Source of the DNA: Planctomycetota bacterium
GTDB taxonomy: Bacteria; Planctomycetota; UBA1135; UBA2386
Reading direction: 5' to 3'
Assembly (NCBI GenBank): GCA_014192625.1
Contig: BJHM01000013.1
Location: forward strand, 36,374-100,373
Length of the DNA stretch: 64,000 nucleotides
In this document: piece after piece, positions 9,071 to 17,207 of the stretch
Layout: each line of letters begins with the position of its first letter
Position numbering within the stretch: the stretch's first letter is position 1
The notes under the pieces: model-generated
Database searches by the model: none
The model's input: the letters and a program-made list of their open reading frames with translations, nothing else
What the model was told of the DNA's origin: nothing
Translations under genes and position numbers: made by a program

Positions 9071-9871
9071 TTACTTGCCCGCGTCTTTCTTGGGCGCTTC
9101 CGGCGCTTCCGGCGTTGCAGGCGCGGCAGCAGGCTTTGCTTCGACGGAGATAAACGCGCGTTTGATCATCAGCGGTTCGCTGGTCTGGCCACCCTGGCTT
9201 CCGGCGGCCTCGAGCGCCTTCAAAGTCGGCAGGCCGCCCACCACTTCGCCAAAGATCGTGTGTCTGCCATTGAGGTGAGGCGTCGGGACAAACGTGAGGA
9301 AGAACTGCGAACCATCCGTGCCCGGACCGGCGTTGGCCATGCTCAGGATGCCTGGCTTGTTGTGCATCTGCGTGCCGCCAAACTCGCCGGCATACTTGTA
9401 ACCAGGACCGCCAGTGCCCGTGCCAAGCGGACAGCCACCCTGCGCCATGAAGCTCTTTATCACGCGGTGAAATTTCAGGCCGTCATAGAAGCCCAAACGC
9501 GTCAGGTAGATCGTGCTGGTCACGTGCATCGGCGCCGTGTCTGCAAACAAGTGCACCTTGAGGTCGCCCTTGTTGGTCTCAAGGTTCCAAAAGTAATCGC
9601 TGCCAGCTGGAAATTTCTGGACTGCCGGTGCCGAGAGACTCGTGCGCCAGTCCTTCTGCTTCGTATCGACACCCTTAGTCAGCGCGTCGATCGCCATCAC
9701 GGCGGGGTCCTTCGCAGTGAGGGTATCAACGGGTTTCGCCTCAGCTTTTTTTACTTCGGGTTCCTGCTTTGCAGCAACCGGCTTCCCATCCCCCTTGACG
9801 TCCCCTTGCGCACAAGCCGAGATGCCACCGAAGAAAGACATTAGAAATGCAGCGCACATAATCTTTTTCAT
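9071..9871 (-). CDS. Cyclophilin-type peptidyl-prolyl cis-trans isomerase, probable lipoprotein
   Basis: 266 residues. The first 20 are a signal peptide ending ISAC, a plausible lipobox with Cys 20, followed by a charged Lys/Glu/Pro linker to about 75. The cyclophilin domain then shows FHRVIKSFMAQGG (catalytic Arg and FMAQ), TDGSQFFLTF and HLNGRHTIFGEV, all diagnostic. It would speed prolyl isomerisation of exported proteins in the periplasm. After the domain is an Ala/Pro/Glu-rich tail. It lies 39 bases after the SUFU-domain gene on the same strand, so the two may share a transcript. Confidence 0.93.
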   Translation of the reverse strand: MKKIMCAAFLMSFFGGISACAQGDVKGDGKPVAAKQEPEVKKAEAKPVDTLTAKDPAVMAIDALTKGVDTKQKDWRTSLSAPAVQKFPAGSDYFWNLETNKGDLKVHLFADTAPMHVTSTIYLTRLGFYDGLKFHRVIKSFMAQGGCPLGTGTGGPGYKYAGEFGGTQMHNKPGILSMANAGPGTDGSQFFLTFVPTPHLNGRHTIFGEVVGGLPTLKALEAAGSQGGQTSEPLMIKRAFISVEAKPAAAPATPEAPEAPKKDAGK

Positions 9872-9910
9872 GCGTTACTAGACTAATCACCCGCCCCTGT
9901 CGCTTGCAAG

Positions 9911-10582
9911 TCAACAGCAGCTAGGCCGTGCGGCGTCGGTCACGGGGTGCGCGCCATGCTGCTGCAGCATCGCGACCAGCGGGTCTTGACCCTGCACGTT
10001 GCCAAGCTCGATTTCTGCGTCGGTCGCGCCAACGAGGTGAAAAAGATCCACGCGGCCAGGCGGCAGGTCGAATGACGATTTGTAGTGCTTGGGTTGTTCG
10101 ACCAGCAGCCAGCGGATCTTTGACTCAAACTCGGGCGTGATCGAGCCGCGTAACGGAATGCGGTTGCCATACTCAAACAACTCGGCCCCGGGATATTGGC
10201 CGGTGGCGACGAGCAGTTCGTAAGCCATCAAGTTGTGCAGTAACTTTGGCGCGAACTCTTGCGGTGTAGGTGTCGCGATGGCTAGCTCAAAGCCCAGGCC
10301 CGCATACCCTGAAACATCGCGCGAAGGCTGTTCGAGGTTCCACGGATTGCTTAGCCCGGAAGTGATGTAGAGCCAATGCGTCCTTTCGCCATCCGGCGGG
10401 CAGGCAAACACCGCATGGTGTAGCCAGCCTGGATGGGGCTTTTTTTGATAGCGCTCGTAGGTGGCAGGACTCGCAGGGATGACGCCCTTGCCGAGATTAC
10501 CGAACAAGGCACGGTAGACCTGATCCTCGCGTTGGGCCCACACGGCCTCAAACCATGCGGACAAATCCGGCGTCGGTGACAT
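9911..10582 (-). CDS. Suppressor-of-fused (SUFU) domain protein
   Basis: 223 residues from the ATG at 10582; an ATG 93 bases upstream would add 31 residues without domain similarity. WLHHAVFACPP, THWLYITSGLSNPWN, GLGFELAIATPTPQEFAPKLLHNLMAYEL and the late FHLVGATDAEIELG stretch follow the bacterial SUFU-domain pattern. In animals Sufu binds Gli factors; bacterial members are common but mostly without known role, some being proposed immunity proteins to polymorphic toxins. No toxin gene is adjacent here. Downstream is the cyclophilin gene. The C-terminus ends in a Cys pair. Confidence 0.75.
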   Translation of the reverse strand: MSPTPDLSAWFEAVWAQREDQVYRALFGNLGKGVIPASPATYERYQKKPHPGWLHHAVFACPPDGERTHWLYITSGLSNPWNLEQPSRDVSGYAGLGFELAIATPTPQEFAPKLLHNLMAYELLVATGQYPGAELFEYGNRIPLRGSITPEFESKIRWLLVEQPKHYKSSFDLPPGRVDLFHLVGATDAEIELGNVQGQDPLVAMLQQHGAHPVTDAARPSCC

Positions 10583-10775
10583 TTGGCGGGAGACGGTAGC
10601 GACCGCATCGCAGGGCGCGGCCGAGATTCCTGAACACGCTTCAATTCGCTCCAACGCACTGGGCTTTACCGCCATCCAAAGTCGCTGTTGTGCTGCTATC
10701 CTTGCTGGTCTCTCCGCGGACAGAAGTCAACTCAGGCAAGTCTGGCCAGTTCGCTTTTCAAAATCGAGTATCCCC

Positions 10776-12578
10776 ATGCTGAAGCTACCTGTGGCGCTAG
10801 CCCTTGCTCTAACGGCCAACCTTGCAGTTGCCCAGTTGCTCGTCGGCGGTGCCAATCAAGTTGGCTCAAGTAGTGCTGCAACCACAGCGACATGGGCCGC
10901 CAACGGCAGCCGTCGCTTCCAGAACATCTACGACAGTAGCTTGTTCACGAACGCCGGGTGCACCGGCCCAATTACGATCACGCGCCTGCGCTGGCGCCAG
11001 GCCGACAATGTTGTTTCGCCCGGTGGCAACGTCTGGACCAACGTGACTGTGCAGATGTCTTCCGCACTGACCAACTTCGCTGCACCAGCAACCACCTTCG
11101 CGGCCAATCGTGGGGCCAATAATTTGATCGTCTTCAACGGCACAGTCACCTCATTGCCGGCGATTGGCGCCACCCCAAACAGCTACGTCATCGACCTGCA
11201 GCTCACCAGCCCATTCGTCTACAACCCGGTCCTCGGTGTCGATCTGCTGATCGAGGTTGACCACGCCTTTGCCAGCCCGACGGTCAGTTTCGGCTCCATG
11301 GCTGCGAGCAGCCTTAGCAGCCTGCACCTGGCGCGGCGCGTTGGCGCCACGAGCCAGGGAAGTGGCACCGGCACCGCATCGGACCAGGCCAGCGTCCTCC
11401 TCTTCGATTTCACCGGGCCAGGCGGCACTGGCAACCTCTCGATTGCAAGCACGCAGCCATATGGCGACGGCTGCTACCGGCTGACCTCGTCGTTTTACGA
11501 GTCCTTCGCAAATTCCTCCCTGTTTGACTTGCGCGGCGCTCCGACCACAACGACCAACATCTCGATGTTGCCAACCGGCCCCTATGGCTACCTGGTTTCG
11601 ATCGGCAACGGCTCGATCACTCCGCCGGCCAGCGCTCCGCTATTGAGCAACGCTGTGACCCCAGTGAACATTGGCGACGACGACTTCTCGCAACCGCAGA
11701 CGTTGCCGTTCACGCTCAACCATCCAGGCGGCAGCTGCACAACGATTCACATTGCGGCGAACGGCTTCATTCAGCTCGGCGGAACGCCGCCAACACCGGG
11801 CACGGCCTCCGACTTCACACCAAGCGTCGGTGAGTTCTTGAGCCAGACCGCGCGCCTGTGCCCTTTGTGGAACGACTGGCATTGCTCGCGCAACGTAAAC
11901 ACCAACCCAGCTGCTGGCGTCTACTTCGATATCGATCCGAGCAACACGCGGGTCTACATCACCTGGCTGGCAATTGGTGAGTTTGCACAAGCGACAAGCG
12001 GTGTCAGCGTCAGCACATTCCAAGTCATGATCGATGTCTCAGGCAGCATCGAATACCGCTACGAGTCTATTGGTGCTGCGACCGCCGCCGTCAACCTCTG
12101 CGGCTTCGCGCGCGGCATCATCAATGGGGCCCAGGCTTCCGACCCAGGCAACCGCGACATCTCTGCTACCGCGCCCTTTGCCGCGAGCGGCCCAGACGGC
12201 AACCCGCTAACGCTGTCTGCTGCCACGCGCCCCCTGTCCGGCACGACCATGACCTTCACCACTTCCAACATCCCGACACTGCCCACACCGGTGGCGCTCG
12301 GCGGCACAATCCTGTCCTTCCTGCAAGTCAACCCCGGCTTCGATCTCGCCATCGTCGGCGCACCGGGTTGTCGGGAATATGCCAACGCAAGCGGCGGCAC
12401 GACGGTGATCTTTCTCACCAATGGTGCGACCAGTGCGAACATGTCGCTGCCGATTCCAAATGGCAGCAGCTACCTCGGCCTACGACTGTTCACGCAGTCA
12501 TTCGTATTGCAAAGCTCCGCCAACCCGCTCGGCCTGCTGACCAGCAACGGAATCACCGCACAGATCGGGGCGTTCTGA
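10776..12578 (+). CDS. Large secreted protein of unknown function
   Basis: 600 residues. It begins with a clean signal peptide (LKLPVALALALTANLAVAQ, cleavage after residue 19-20). The mature part is Ser/Thr/Gly/Ala/Pro-rich and predicted mainly beta. Residues about 220-450 contain the phrase FTLNHPGGSCTTIHIAANGFIQLGG, which resembles extracellular nidogen-like or planctomycete outer beta-domains. The C-terminal 70 residues (PNGSSYLGLRLFTQSFVL) resemble the compact end domain shared by many secreted planctomycete proteins. No catalytic motif was recognised. It stands alone between the divergent SUFU gene and nth. Confidence 0.75.
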   Translation: MLKLPVALALALTANLAVAQLLVGGANQVGSSSAATTATWAANGSRRFQNIYDSSLFTNAGCTGPITITRLRWRQADNVVSPGGNVWTNVTVQMSSALTNFAAPATTFAANRGANNLIVFNGTVTSLPAIGATPNSYVIDLQLTSPFVYNPVLGVDLLIEVDHAFASPTVSFGSMAASSLSSLHLARRVGATSQGSGTGTASDQASVLLFDFTGPGGTGNLSIASTQPYGDGCYRLTSSFYESFANSSLFDLRGAPTTTTNISMLPTGPYGYLVSIGNGSITPPASAPLLSNAVTPVNIGDDDFSQPQTLPFTLNHPGGSCTTIHIAANGFIQLGGTPPTPGTASDFTPSVGEFLSQTARLCPLWNDWHCSRNVNTNPAAGVYFDIDPSNTRVYITWLAIGEFAQATSGVSVSTFQVMIDVSGSIEYRYESIGAATAAVNLCGFARGIINGAQASDPGNRDISATAPFAASGPDGNPLTLSAATRPLSGTTMTFTTSNIPTLPTPVALGGTILSFLQVNPGFDLAIVGAPGCREYANASGGTTVIFLTNGATSANMSLPIPNGSSYLGLRLFTQSFVLQSSANPLGLLTSNGITAQIGAF

Positions 12579-12659
12579 GGCGCTCGCACACTGCCCCGCC
12601 GTTGCGGTTGGTGCCGGCAGCGTGCATTTGCCCCGCCCCAAGGGCCTAGAGTCTTCCCG

Positions 12660-13328
12660 ATGAAGCGGCATGACAAGGCAGTGCGCATCAGTGCACTGCT
12701 CGATCAGCTGATCGGCGTGCCCGAGGTCCCGTTGCACCACGAGGACCACTTCACACTGTTGATCGCCGTGCTGCTATCGGCGCAGTGCACCGACGTTCGC
12801 GTCAACCAAGTAACGAAGCATCTGTTTGCCAAGGCTTCTACACCGCTCGCGATGGCGCAGTTGAGTGAAGACGAGATCCGCGCGATCATTCGGCCATGCG
12901 GCCTGTCGCCGCAAAAGAGTAAGGCGATCCGCAGGTTGTCGCAGATCTTGCTGCGCGACTTCGACGGCACGGTTCCACGCGACCTCGCAGCCCTTGAGAG
13001 CTTGCCGGGAGTTGGGCACAAGACCGCGAGCGTCGTGATGGCGCAGGCCTTCGGGGTAGCGTCGTTTCCCGTCGATACTCACATCCACCGCCTCGCCGCG
13101 CGGTGGGGTTTAAGCCCTGGGCGCAACGTCGTGGCTACCGAACGCGACCTAAAGCGCGTGTTCCCAGAAGCCGCCTGGAACACGCTGCATTTGCAGATCA
13201 TTTGGTTTGGCCGCCGCTTCTGCAGAGCACTGCGGCATGACCCGGACGTTTGTCCAATCTGCAGCTTTGCGATGAGCCAGGCTCGCAAGGCGCGCGAGCG
13301 GCGAGCACGCAATGAAAAGCGAAGCTAA
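12660..13328 (+). CDS. nth: Endonuclease III (DNA glycosylase/AP lyase) with incomplete iron-sulfur ligand set
   Basis: 222 residues. The helix-hairpin-helix LPGVGHKTA carries the catalytic Lys 121, and FPVDTHIHRLAARWGL carries the catalytic Asp 139 (Lys120 and Asp138 in E. coli). LLSAQCTDVRVN near 38-50 is the conserved substrate-side helix. It removes oxidised pyrimidines and cleaves abasic sites in base excision repair. The C-terminal 4Fe-4S loop is unusual: Cys 188, Cys 198 and Cys 201 are present but the first spacing is nine instead of six residues and there is no fourth Cys before the basic tail, so the cluster may be absent or bound differently. Confidence 0.93.
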   Translation: MKRHDKAVRISALLDQLIGVPEVPLHHEDHFTLLIAVLLSAQCTDVRVNQVTKHLFAKASTPLAMAQLSEDEIRAIIRPCGLSPQKSKAIRRLSQILLRDFDGTVPRDLAALESLPGVGHKTASVVMAQAFGVASFPVDTHIHRLAARWGLSPGRNVVATERDLKRVFPEAAWNTLHLQIIWFGRRFCRALRHDPDVCPICSFAMSQARKARERRARNEKRS

Positions 13329-13572
13329 CTCAGCGTTACGGCAGCACCGCAGGCCTGCCTCGATGCCGATTAGCTGCCAGGTTCAAAAGCGCACACAGCA
13401 AGGTCCGTGCAAAGCGGCCCGCTGCCCGCGGCACAAAAGGACGAGTCCCGCGCCACGAATTCCAGTGCCAAACGATGCCGCGCTTTGCGCATTCGCAAGC
13501 AAGGCCGATGGCTTAGGAATGCCGCGCGCAGTGGCCCCAGTGGCCGGTCACGCACCGCTTACTGCACCCTAT

Positions 13573-16044
13573 TCACTTCCTACGCGCTGACCTTTTCGCC
13601 TTGGGTTTTCCAGCCGTGGGATTGGGTTTTCCAGCCGTGGGAAACACCAGCTTGTAGACATCAAAGAACGTGTCCGCATAGGTAAACGTGAGGCCCGCAG
13701 TCAACTCGGGCTTCAGCTCCGCCACTTCTGCCTCGTTGTCCTTTGGCAATAGCACGCGCTTTAAGCCAAAGTTTTTCGCCGCGATCACCTTCTCACGCAC
13801 GCCGCCGATCGGCAGCACTTCGCCGACCAGCGTGAGCTCGCCGGTCATCGCTAGATCCATCGGTGCGGAGCGATCGGTGAGCCAGCCAAGGAAGGCGCAT
13901 GCAATCGTGATGCCCGCTGAAGGCCCATCCTTTGGAATGGCCCCCGATGGAAAGTGCAGATGCAGATCCGTCTCGGCAAATTTCTTTGGATCAATGCCAA
14001 ATGCCGCCGCGCGACTCTTCAAAAAACTCAGCGCGAGTTTCGCGGATTCCGCCATCACGTCGCCAAGGCTGCCCGTGTACTGCAACTTACCTTTGCCCAC
14101 CGCACCAGTCGCTTCGACGTAGAGGACATCACCACCAAAGGCCGTCCAAGCAAGCCCCTGCACGACACCCGGCAGCTTCTGCGTGCGCCGCTGATCGCTC
14201 TTATATTTTGGCCGGCCAAGCATGGTGACCAGCGAATCAACCTTGATGCGCCCTTTGCCTTTGCCACCACTGGCGACGTCGAGTGCCACCTTGCGGCACA
14301 AGCGTTGCACCTGTTTATCGAGGCCCCGCACGCCCGCCTCACGAGTGTAGAGCTGCACAATCTGCGACCACGCCGGCAGCGCGATCGCTAGTTGCTTATT
14401 GGATAGCCCGTGCCGATCCAGTTGCTTTGGCAGCAAGTGACGTCGGCCGATCTCGACCTTCTCCTGCGACAAGTAGCCAGGTAGTTCGAGAATCTCCATG
14501 CGATCCCGCAACGGCTCAGGAATCTGCGACAAGACATTTGCCGTCGCAAGAAACATCACCTTTGAAAGGTCGAACGGGATGTCGAGGTAGTGATCGAGGA
14601 ACGCATGGTTTTGCTCAGGGTCGAGCACCTCGAGCAATGCGCTGCTTGGATCGCCACGATGATCCGAACCGAGCTTGTCCACTTCATCGAGCAGAATCAC
14701 TGGGTTGTTGGAGCCACAGGCCTTCAAGCCCTGCAAGATGCGCCCCGGCATCGCGCCGACATAGGTGCGACGGTGACCCTTGATCTCCGCCTCGTCGCGC
14801 AAGCCACCGAGCGAAAAACGCCAAAACTTGCGCCCCATCGCGCGCGCGATGCTGCGGCCAAGGCTCGTCTTGCCGACGCCAGGTGGGCCGGACAGGCACA
14901 GGATCGAACCTTGGTGACCGGGTTTGAGTTTGCGCACCGCCAAGAACTCGAGAACGCGATCCTTGACCTCGTCGAGGCCGTAGTGATCCTCGTGCAAAAC
15001 CTGCGCCGCCTTCGAGAGATCAGAGTCGTCCGCAGTGACGACCGACCACGGCAGCGCCGTGAGCCAATCGAGGTAGTTGCGGATCACGCCATACTCCGCC
15101 GACTCGACCGGCGTGGTGCGCAGCCGATTGAGCTCTTCGTCTGCGCGGCGCTTCGCCGCATCGGGCATCGCTGCCTTGGCAATCGCAGCTTCGAGTCGAT
15201 GCTGCTCTTGCACCCGCGGATCCTTCTCCTCGCCAAGCTCGCGCAGGATCAGCTTCAACTGCTCGCGCAAAAAATAATCCTTCTGCGCTTTCTCCGTTTT
15301 GCCGCGAATCTCTTCTTGGATTTGCTTATCCAGCTCGGCCAGCTCGACTGCCCCCATCGCCAGTTGCAACGCGAGTTCCAAGCGCTGCTCGACATCCGCC
15401 AAGGCAAGGATGCGTTGCCGATCTTCAAACTTGCGCACAACGCTGCCCGCAAAATCTGAAAGGTGCGACGGGTTTTCCAGGTTGAGCACGGCCGTCTGAA
15501 AACCAGCGTCGGAATGATCCTGTAGGTCCGCAAACTTACGCAACTGTTCTTGCAGCAAGCGCGCGAGCGACTCGGCCTTCTTGCCAAGAGCAGGGATTTC
15601 AGCCAACTCCTTCACGCGGACCATCAAGCACGGTTTATGCCGCACAACCTTGACGATGCATGCGCGACGAATGCCTTGCACCATCACAGACGCACTACCA
15701 TCAGGCAGCTTCAGCGTCTTCAGGATGCGCGCAACGACCCCTACCTCGTGCAAATCCTGCTCTAGAAGTCGGTCCTTGTCGGCTGACTTTTGCAGCACGA
15801 CAAACAGATGGCCGTTTTGCGCCTCGGCCTTAGCCACGATGTCACGCTCCATCTGTGATTCGAGCAGCAGCGGCATCATCAAGTTTGGGAATGGCACCGC
15901 ACGCGTGAGTGGAAAGGCAAACAGCGTGGTTGGCATGTTGTGCTTTGCCACCTCAGGAGTGGGCAACTGCGTCTCAATGACAACTGCAGTTGCTACTACA
16001 CTCGCCTCGCCCTCGGGCTGACTCGGATCGCCGTCCTTGTGCAT
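13573..16044 (-). CDS. lon: ATP-dependent Lon protease
   Basis: 823 residues from the ATG at 16044 (MHKDGDPSQPEGEA); a possible extension of 16 Cys-rich residues is less likely. The LAN substrate-binding domain begins around residue 40 (FPLTRAVPFPNLMMPLL). The AAA+ module has Walker A GPPGVGKTSLGRSIARA, the pore segment with YVGAMPGRI, and Walker B VILLDEVDKLG. The protease domain has PKDGPSAGIT with the catalytic Ser and VREKVIAAKNFG with the catalytic Lys. It degrades misfolded and regulatory proteins in the cytoplasm. The last 20 residues are a Lys/Pro/Arg tail containing a duplicated PTAGKP unit. It ends 244 bases from nth, converging on it. Confidence 0.97.
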   Translation of the reverse strand: MHKDGDPSQPEGEASVVATAVVIETQLPTPEVAKHNMPTTLFAFPLTRAVPFPNLMMPLLLESQMERDIVAKAEAQNGHLFVVLQKSADKDRLLEQDLHEVGVVARILKTLKLPDGSASVMVQGIRRACIVKVVRHKPCLMVRVKELAEIPALGKKAESLARLLQEQLRKFADLQDHSDAGFQTAVLNLENPSHLSDFAGSVVRKFEDRQRILALADVEQRLELALQLAMGAVELAELDKQIQEEIRGKTEKAQKDYFLREQLKLILRELGEEKDPRVQEQHRLEAAIAKAAMPDAAKRRADEELNRLRTTPVESAEYGVIRNYLDWLTALPWSVVTADDSDLSKAAQVLHEDHYGLDEVKDRVLEFLAVRKLKPGHQGSILCLSGPPGVGKTSLGRSIARAMGRKFWRFSLGGLRDEAEIKGHRRTYVGAMPGRILQGLKACGSNNPVILLDEVDKLGSDHRGDPSSALLEVLDPEQNHAFLDHYLDIPFDLSKVMFLATANVLSQIPEPLRDRMEILELPGYLSQEKVEIGRRHLLPKQLDRHGLSNKQLAIALPAWSQIVQLYTREAGVRGLDKQVQRLCRKVALDVASGGKGKGRIKVDSLVTMLGRPKYKSDQRRTQKLPGVVQGLAWTAFGGDVLYVEATGAVGKGKLQYTGSLGDVMAESAKLALSFLKSRAAAFGIDPKKFAETDLHLHFPSGAIPKDGPSAGITIACAFLGWLTDRSAPMDLAMTGELTLVGEVLPIGGVREKVIAAKNFGLKRVLLPKDNEAEVAELKPELTAGLTFTYADTFFDVYKLVFPTAGKPNPTAGKPKAKRSARRK
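13601..13642 (-). repeat. Perfect 21-bp tandem duplication in the 3' end of lon
   Basis: Two identical 21-bp copies lie at 13601-13621 and 13622-13642. They are in frame and duplicate a seven-residue segment (PTAGKPN type) in the disordered C-terminal tail of Lon. Confidence 0.95.
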
Positions 16045-16665
16045 GTTGCGACAGTAGCAGACGGCTCCCACAGTCGCAGCAGCCAGACACACATCGAGTC
16101 TATGCGTTATTCAAGGCGATCGATCGAGCGAGCAACCAACTAGCATCCCACGCAGTGCTGGAGGGCCAGTCGACAGCTCCGACTCTCATAACCAGAACTC
16201 CGCACCGGACGCGATTACACCGGGACGGGGCAGGGATCACGTGCGCAAGGGAAGAACTGCGGACGCATGACGCCCGCGCTACAAGCGCGGGTCAGTTTGA
16301 CGAAACTATGCCTGCCCCAGATAAAGTTTCGCCGAGCCGTTTTCATCACGCGTCCGCTCAGCACCACAAAGCGACTGCGCAACGTGGTGTAGATAAATTT
16401 GAAAAGCTCACTGGGCCGATCTACCTGGTGAAAAGGTGACTCGGTTGATGGCCAAGATTGAGATCCAAAATCGGCACTGCTGCTTGCTGACAGGATTGAT
16501 CTTCATCTTCGTCACGACCCTGCTTGAGGATGCAAACCCGCCAGATCTTTTGGTCCACCAAAGGCTCAATAGCACGGCCTATAGGCATTGCTTGACCGCA
16601 TCGAGCACCGCGGAAAAGCCTGCCGCACTTGCTGCTGCGCGTCGAACTGCGGCTGCGAACTGGTG
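16045..16665. other. 621-base intergenic region upstream of lon, no convincing gene
   Basis: Must hold the lon promoter at its left edge. Short open frames occur, for example a rightward one at about 16436-16672 with a hydrophobic stretch, but none has a recognisable domain, ribosome-binding site or neighbour support. Base composition in 16290-16600 is noticeably less GC-rich than the flanks. No heat-shock-type CIRCE inverted repeat was found. Confidence 0.4.
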
Positions 16666-17019
16666 TCAGTAAGACCGGCAGGCGGCTGCGAGAGCCCGCA
16701 GAAACATCGCTTCAGCGTGCCGTTCGTAACTTGCCAGATCGCCAAGCGCCACCAACTGCGCGCGCAGTGAAACCGCCGCGTCGCAAGGCCTGCAACCGAT
16801 CACTGCTTGCGCGGCGGTAGCAGCGACCGCCTGCGTCGCTGGGCAGCCGCTGGCGCGCCACCGCAGTTCGGCAATGCGGCCATCGACGAGCCGGACATCG
16901 ACCTCGGTCCGGTCGCCACAGACAGGATGCTCCGCAGATCCCGTCCTTACATCGTCGCCCGTGAGCGCGCCGGCCCCGACACTCGCCAACAGAACGGCGC
17001 GCAGCTTTGGACCAACCAT
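16666..17019 (-). CDS. NifU/IscU N-terminal-like iron-sulfur scaffold relative lacking the third cysteine
   Basis: 117 residues. AEHPVCGDRTEVDVRLVDGRI (Cys 34, Asp 36) and WRASGCPATQAVA (Cys 59) align with the two first cluster-ligand regions of IscU/NifU/SufU. In the third region, where these proteins have His-Cys, this one reads RHAEAMF (His 101, then Ala), so the third Cys is missing. Extra Cys at 76 and 79 (IGCRPCD) could substitute but are placed elsewhere. IscU-type proteins assemble Fe-S clusters in the cytoplasm; this one may be a divergent carrier or have lost the function. It is the last gene of the sigma-lysA-lipoprotein operon, eight bases after the lipoprotein. Confidence 0.65.
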   Translation of the reverse strand: MVGPKLRAVLLASVGAGALTGDDVRTGSAEHPVCGDRTEVDVRLVDGRIAELRWRASGCPATQAVAATAAQAVIGCRPCDAAVSLRAQLVALGDLASYERHAEAMFLRALAAACRSY

Positions 17020-17027
17020 TGTGCCGT

Positions 17028-17207
17028 TCAGCGAGCCGCGTCGACGCCGGAAATCGCGACCTCGGCGGGCGCGACTGGCGCTGCCTTGTCGAACACCATG
17101 AACTCATTCCGCAAAAAAGTGCAACCGCCCATCGCAAGGCAAGCGACCAGCAGGATCAAAATCCGAGCGCTCAAGAAGGCCATGGACATACGCATCGTTT
17201 GCTTCAT
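17028..17207 (-). CDS. Small lipoprotein coupled to lysA
   Basis: 59 residues from the ATG at 17207: a basic start, a hydrophobic stretch (RILILLVACLAMGGC) ending in a good lipobox with Cys 28, and a short mature part of about 30 residues. The ATG overlaps the lysA stop (ATGA). In Proteobacteria a small lipoprotein (LptM/YifL) is also encoded beside lysA/dapF, but the LptM signature after the Cys (GLKGPLY) is absent here, so homology is not claimed. Function unknown. Confidence 0.65.
   Translation of the reverse strand: MKQTMRMSMAFLSARILILLVACLAMGGCTFLRNEFMVFDKAAPVAPAEVAISGVDAAR

Noticed and set aside
14590..15459. 289-residue rightward frame inside lon
   Set aside because: Antisense shadow of a highly conserved protease gene with no recognisable motif.
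17028..17207. LptM (YifL) homologue
   Set aside because: Position beside lysA is suggestive, but the conserved residues after the lipobox Cys (GLKGPLY type) are absent.
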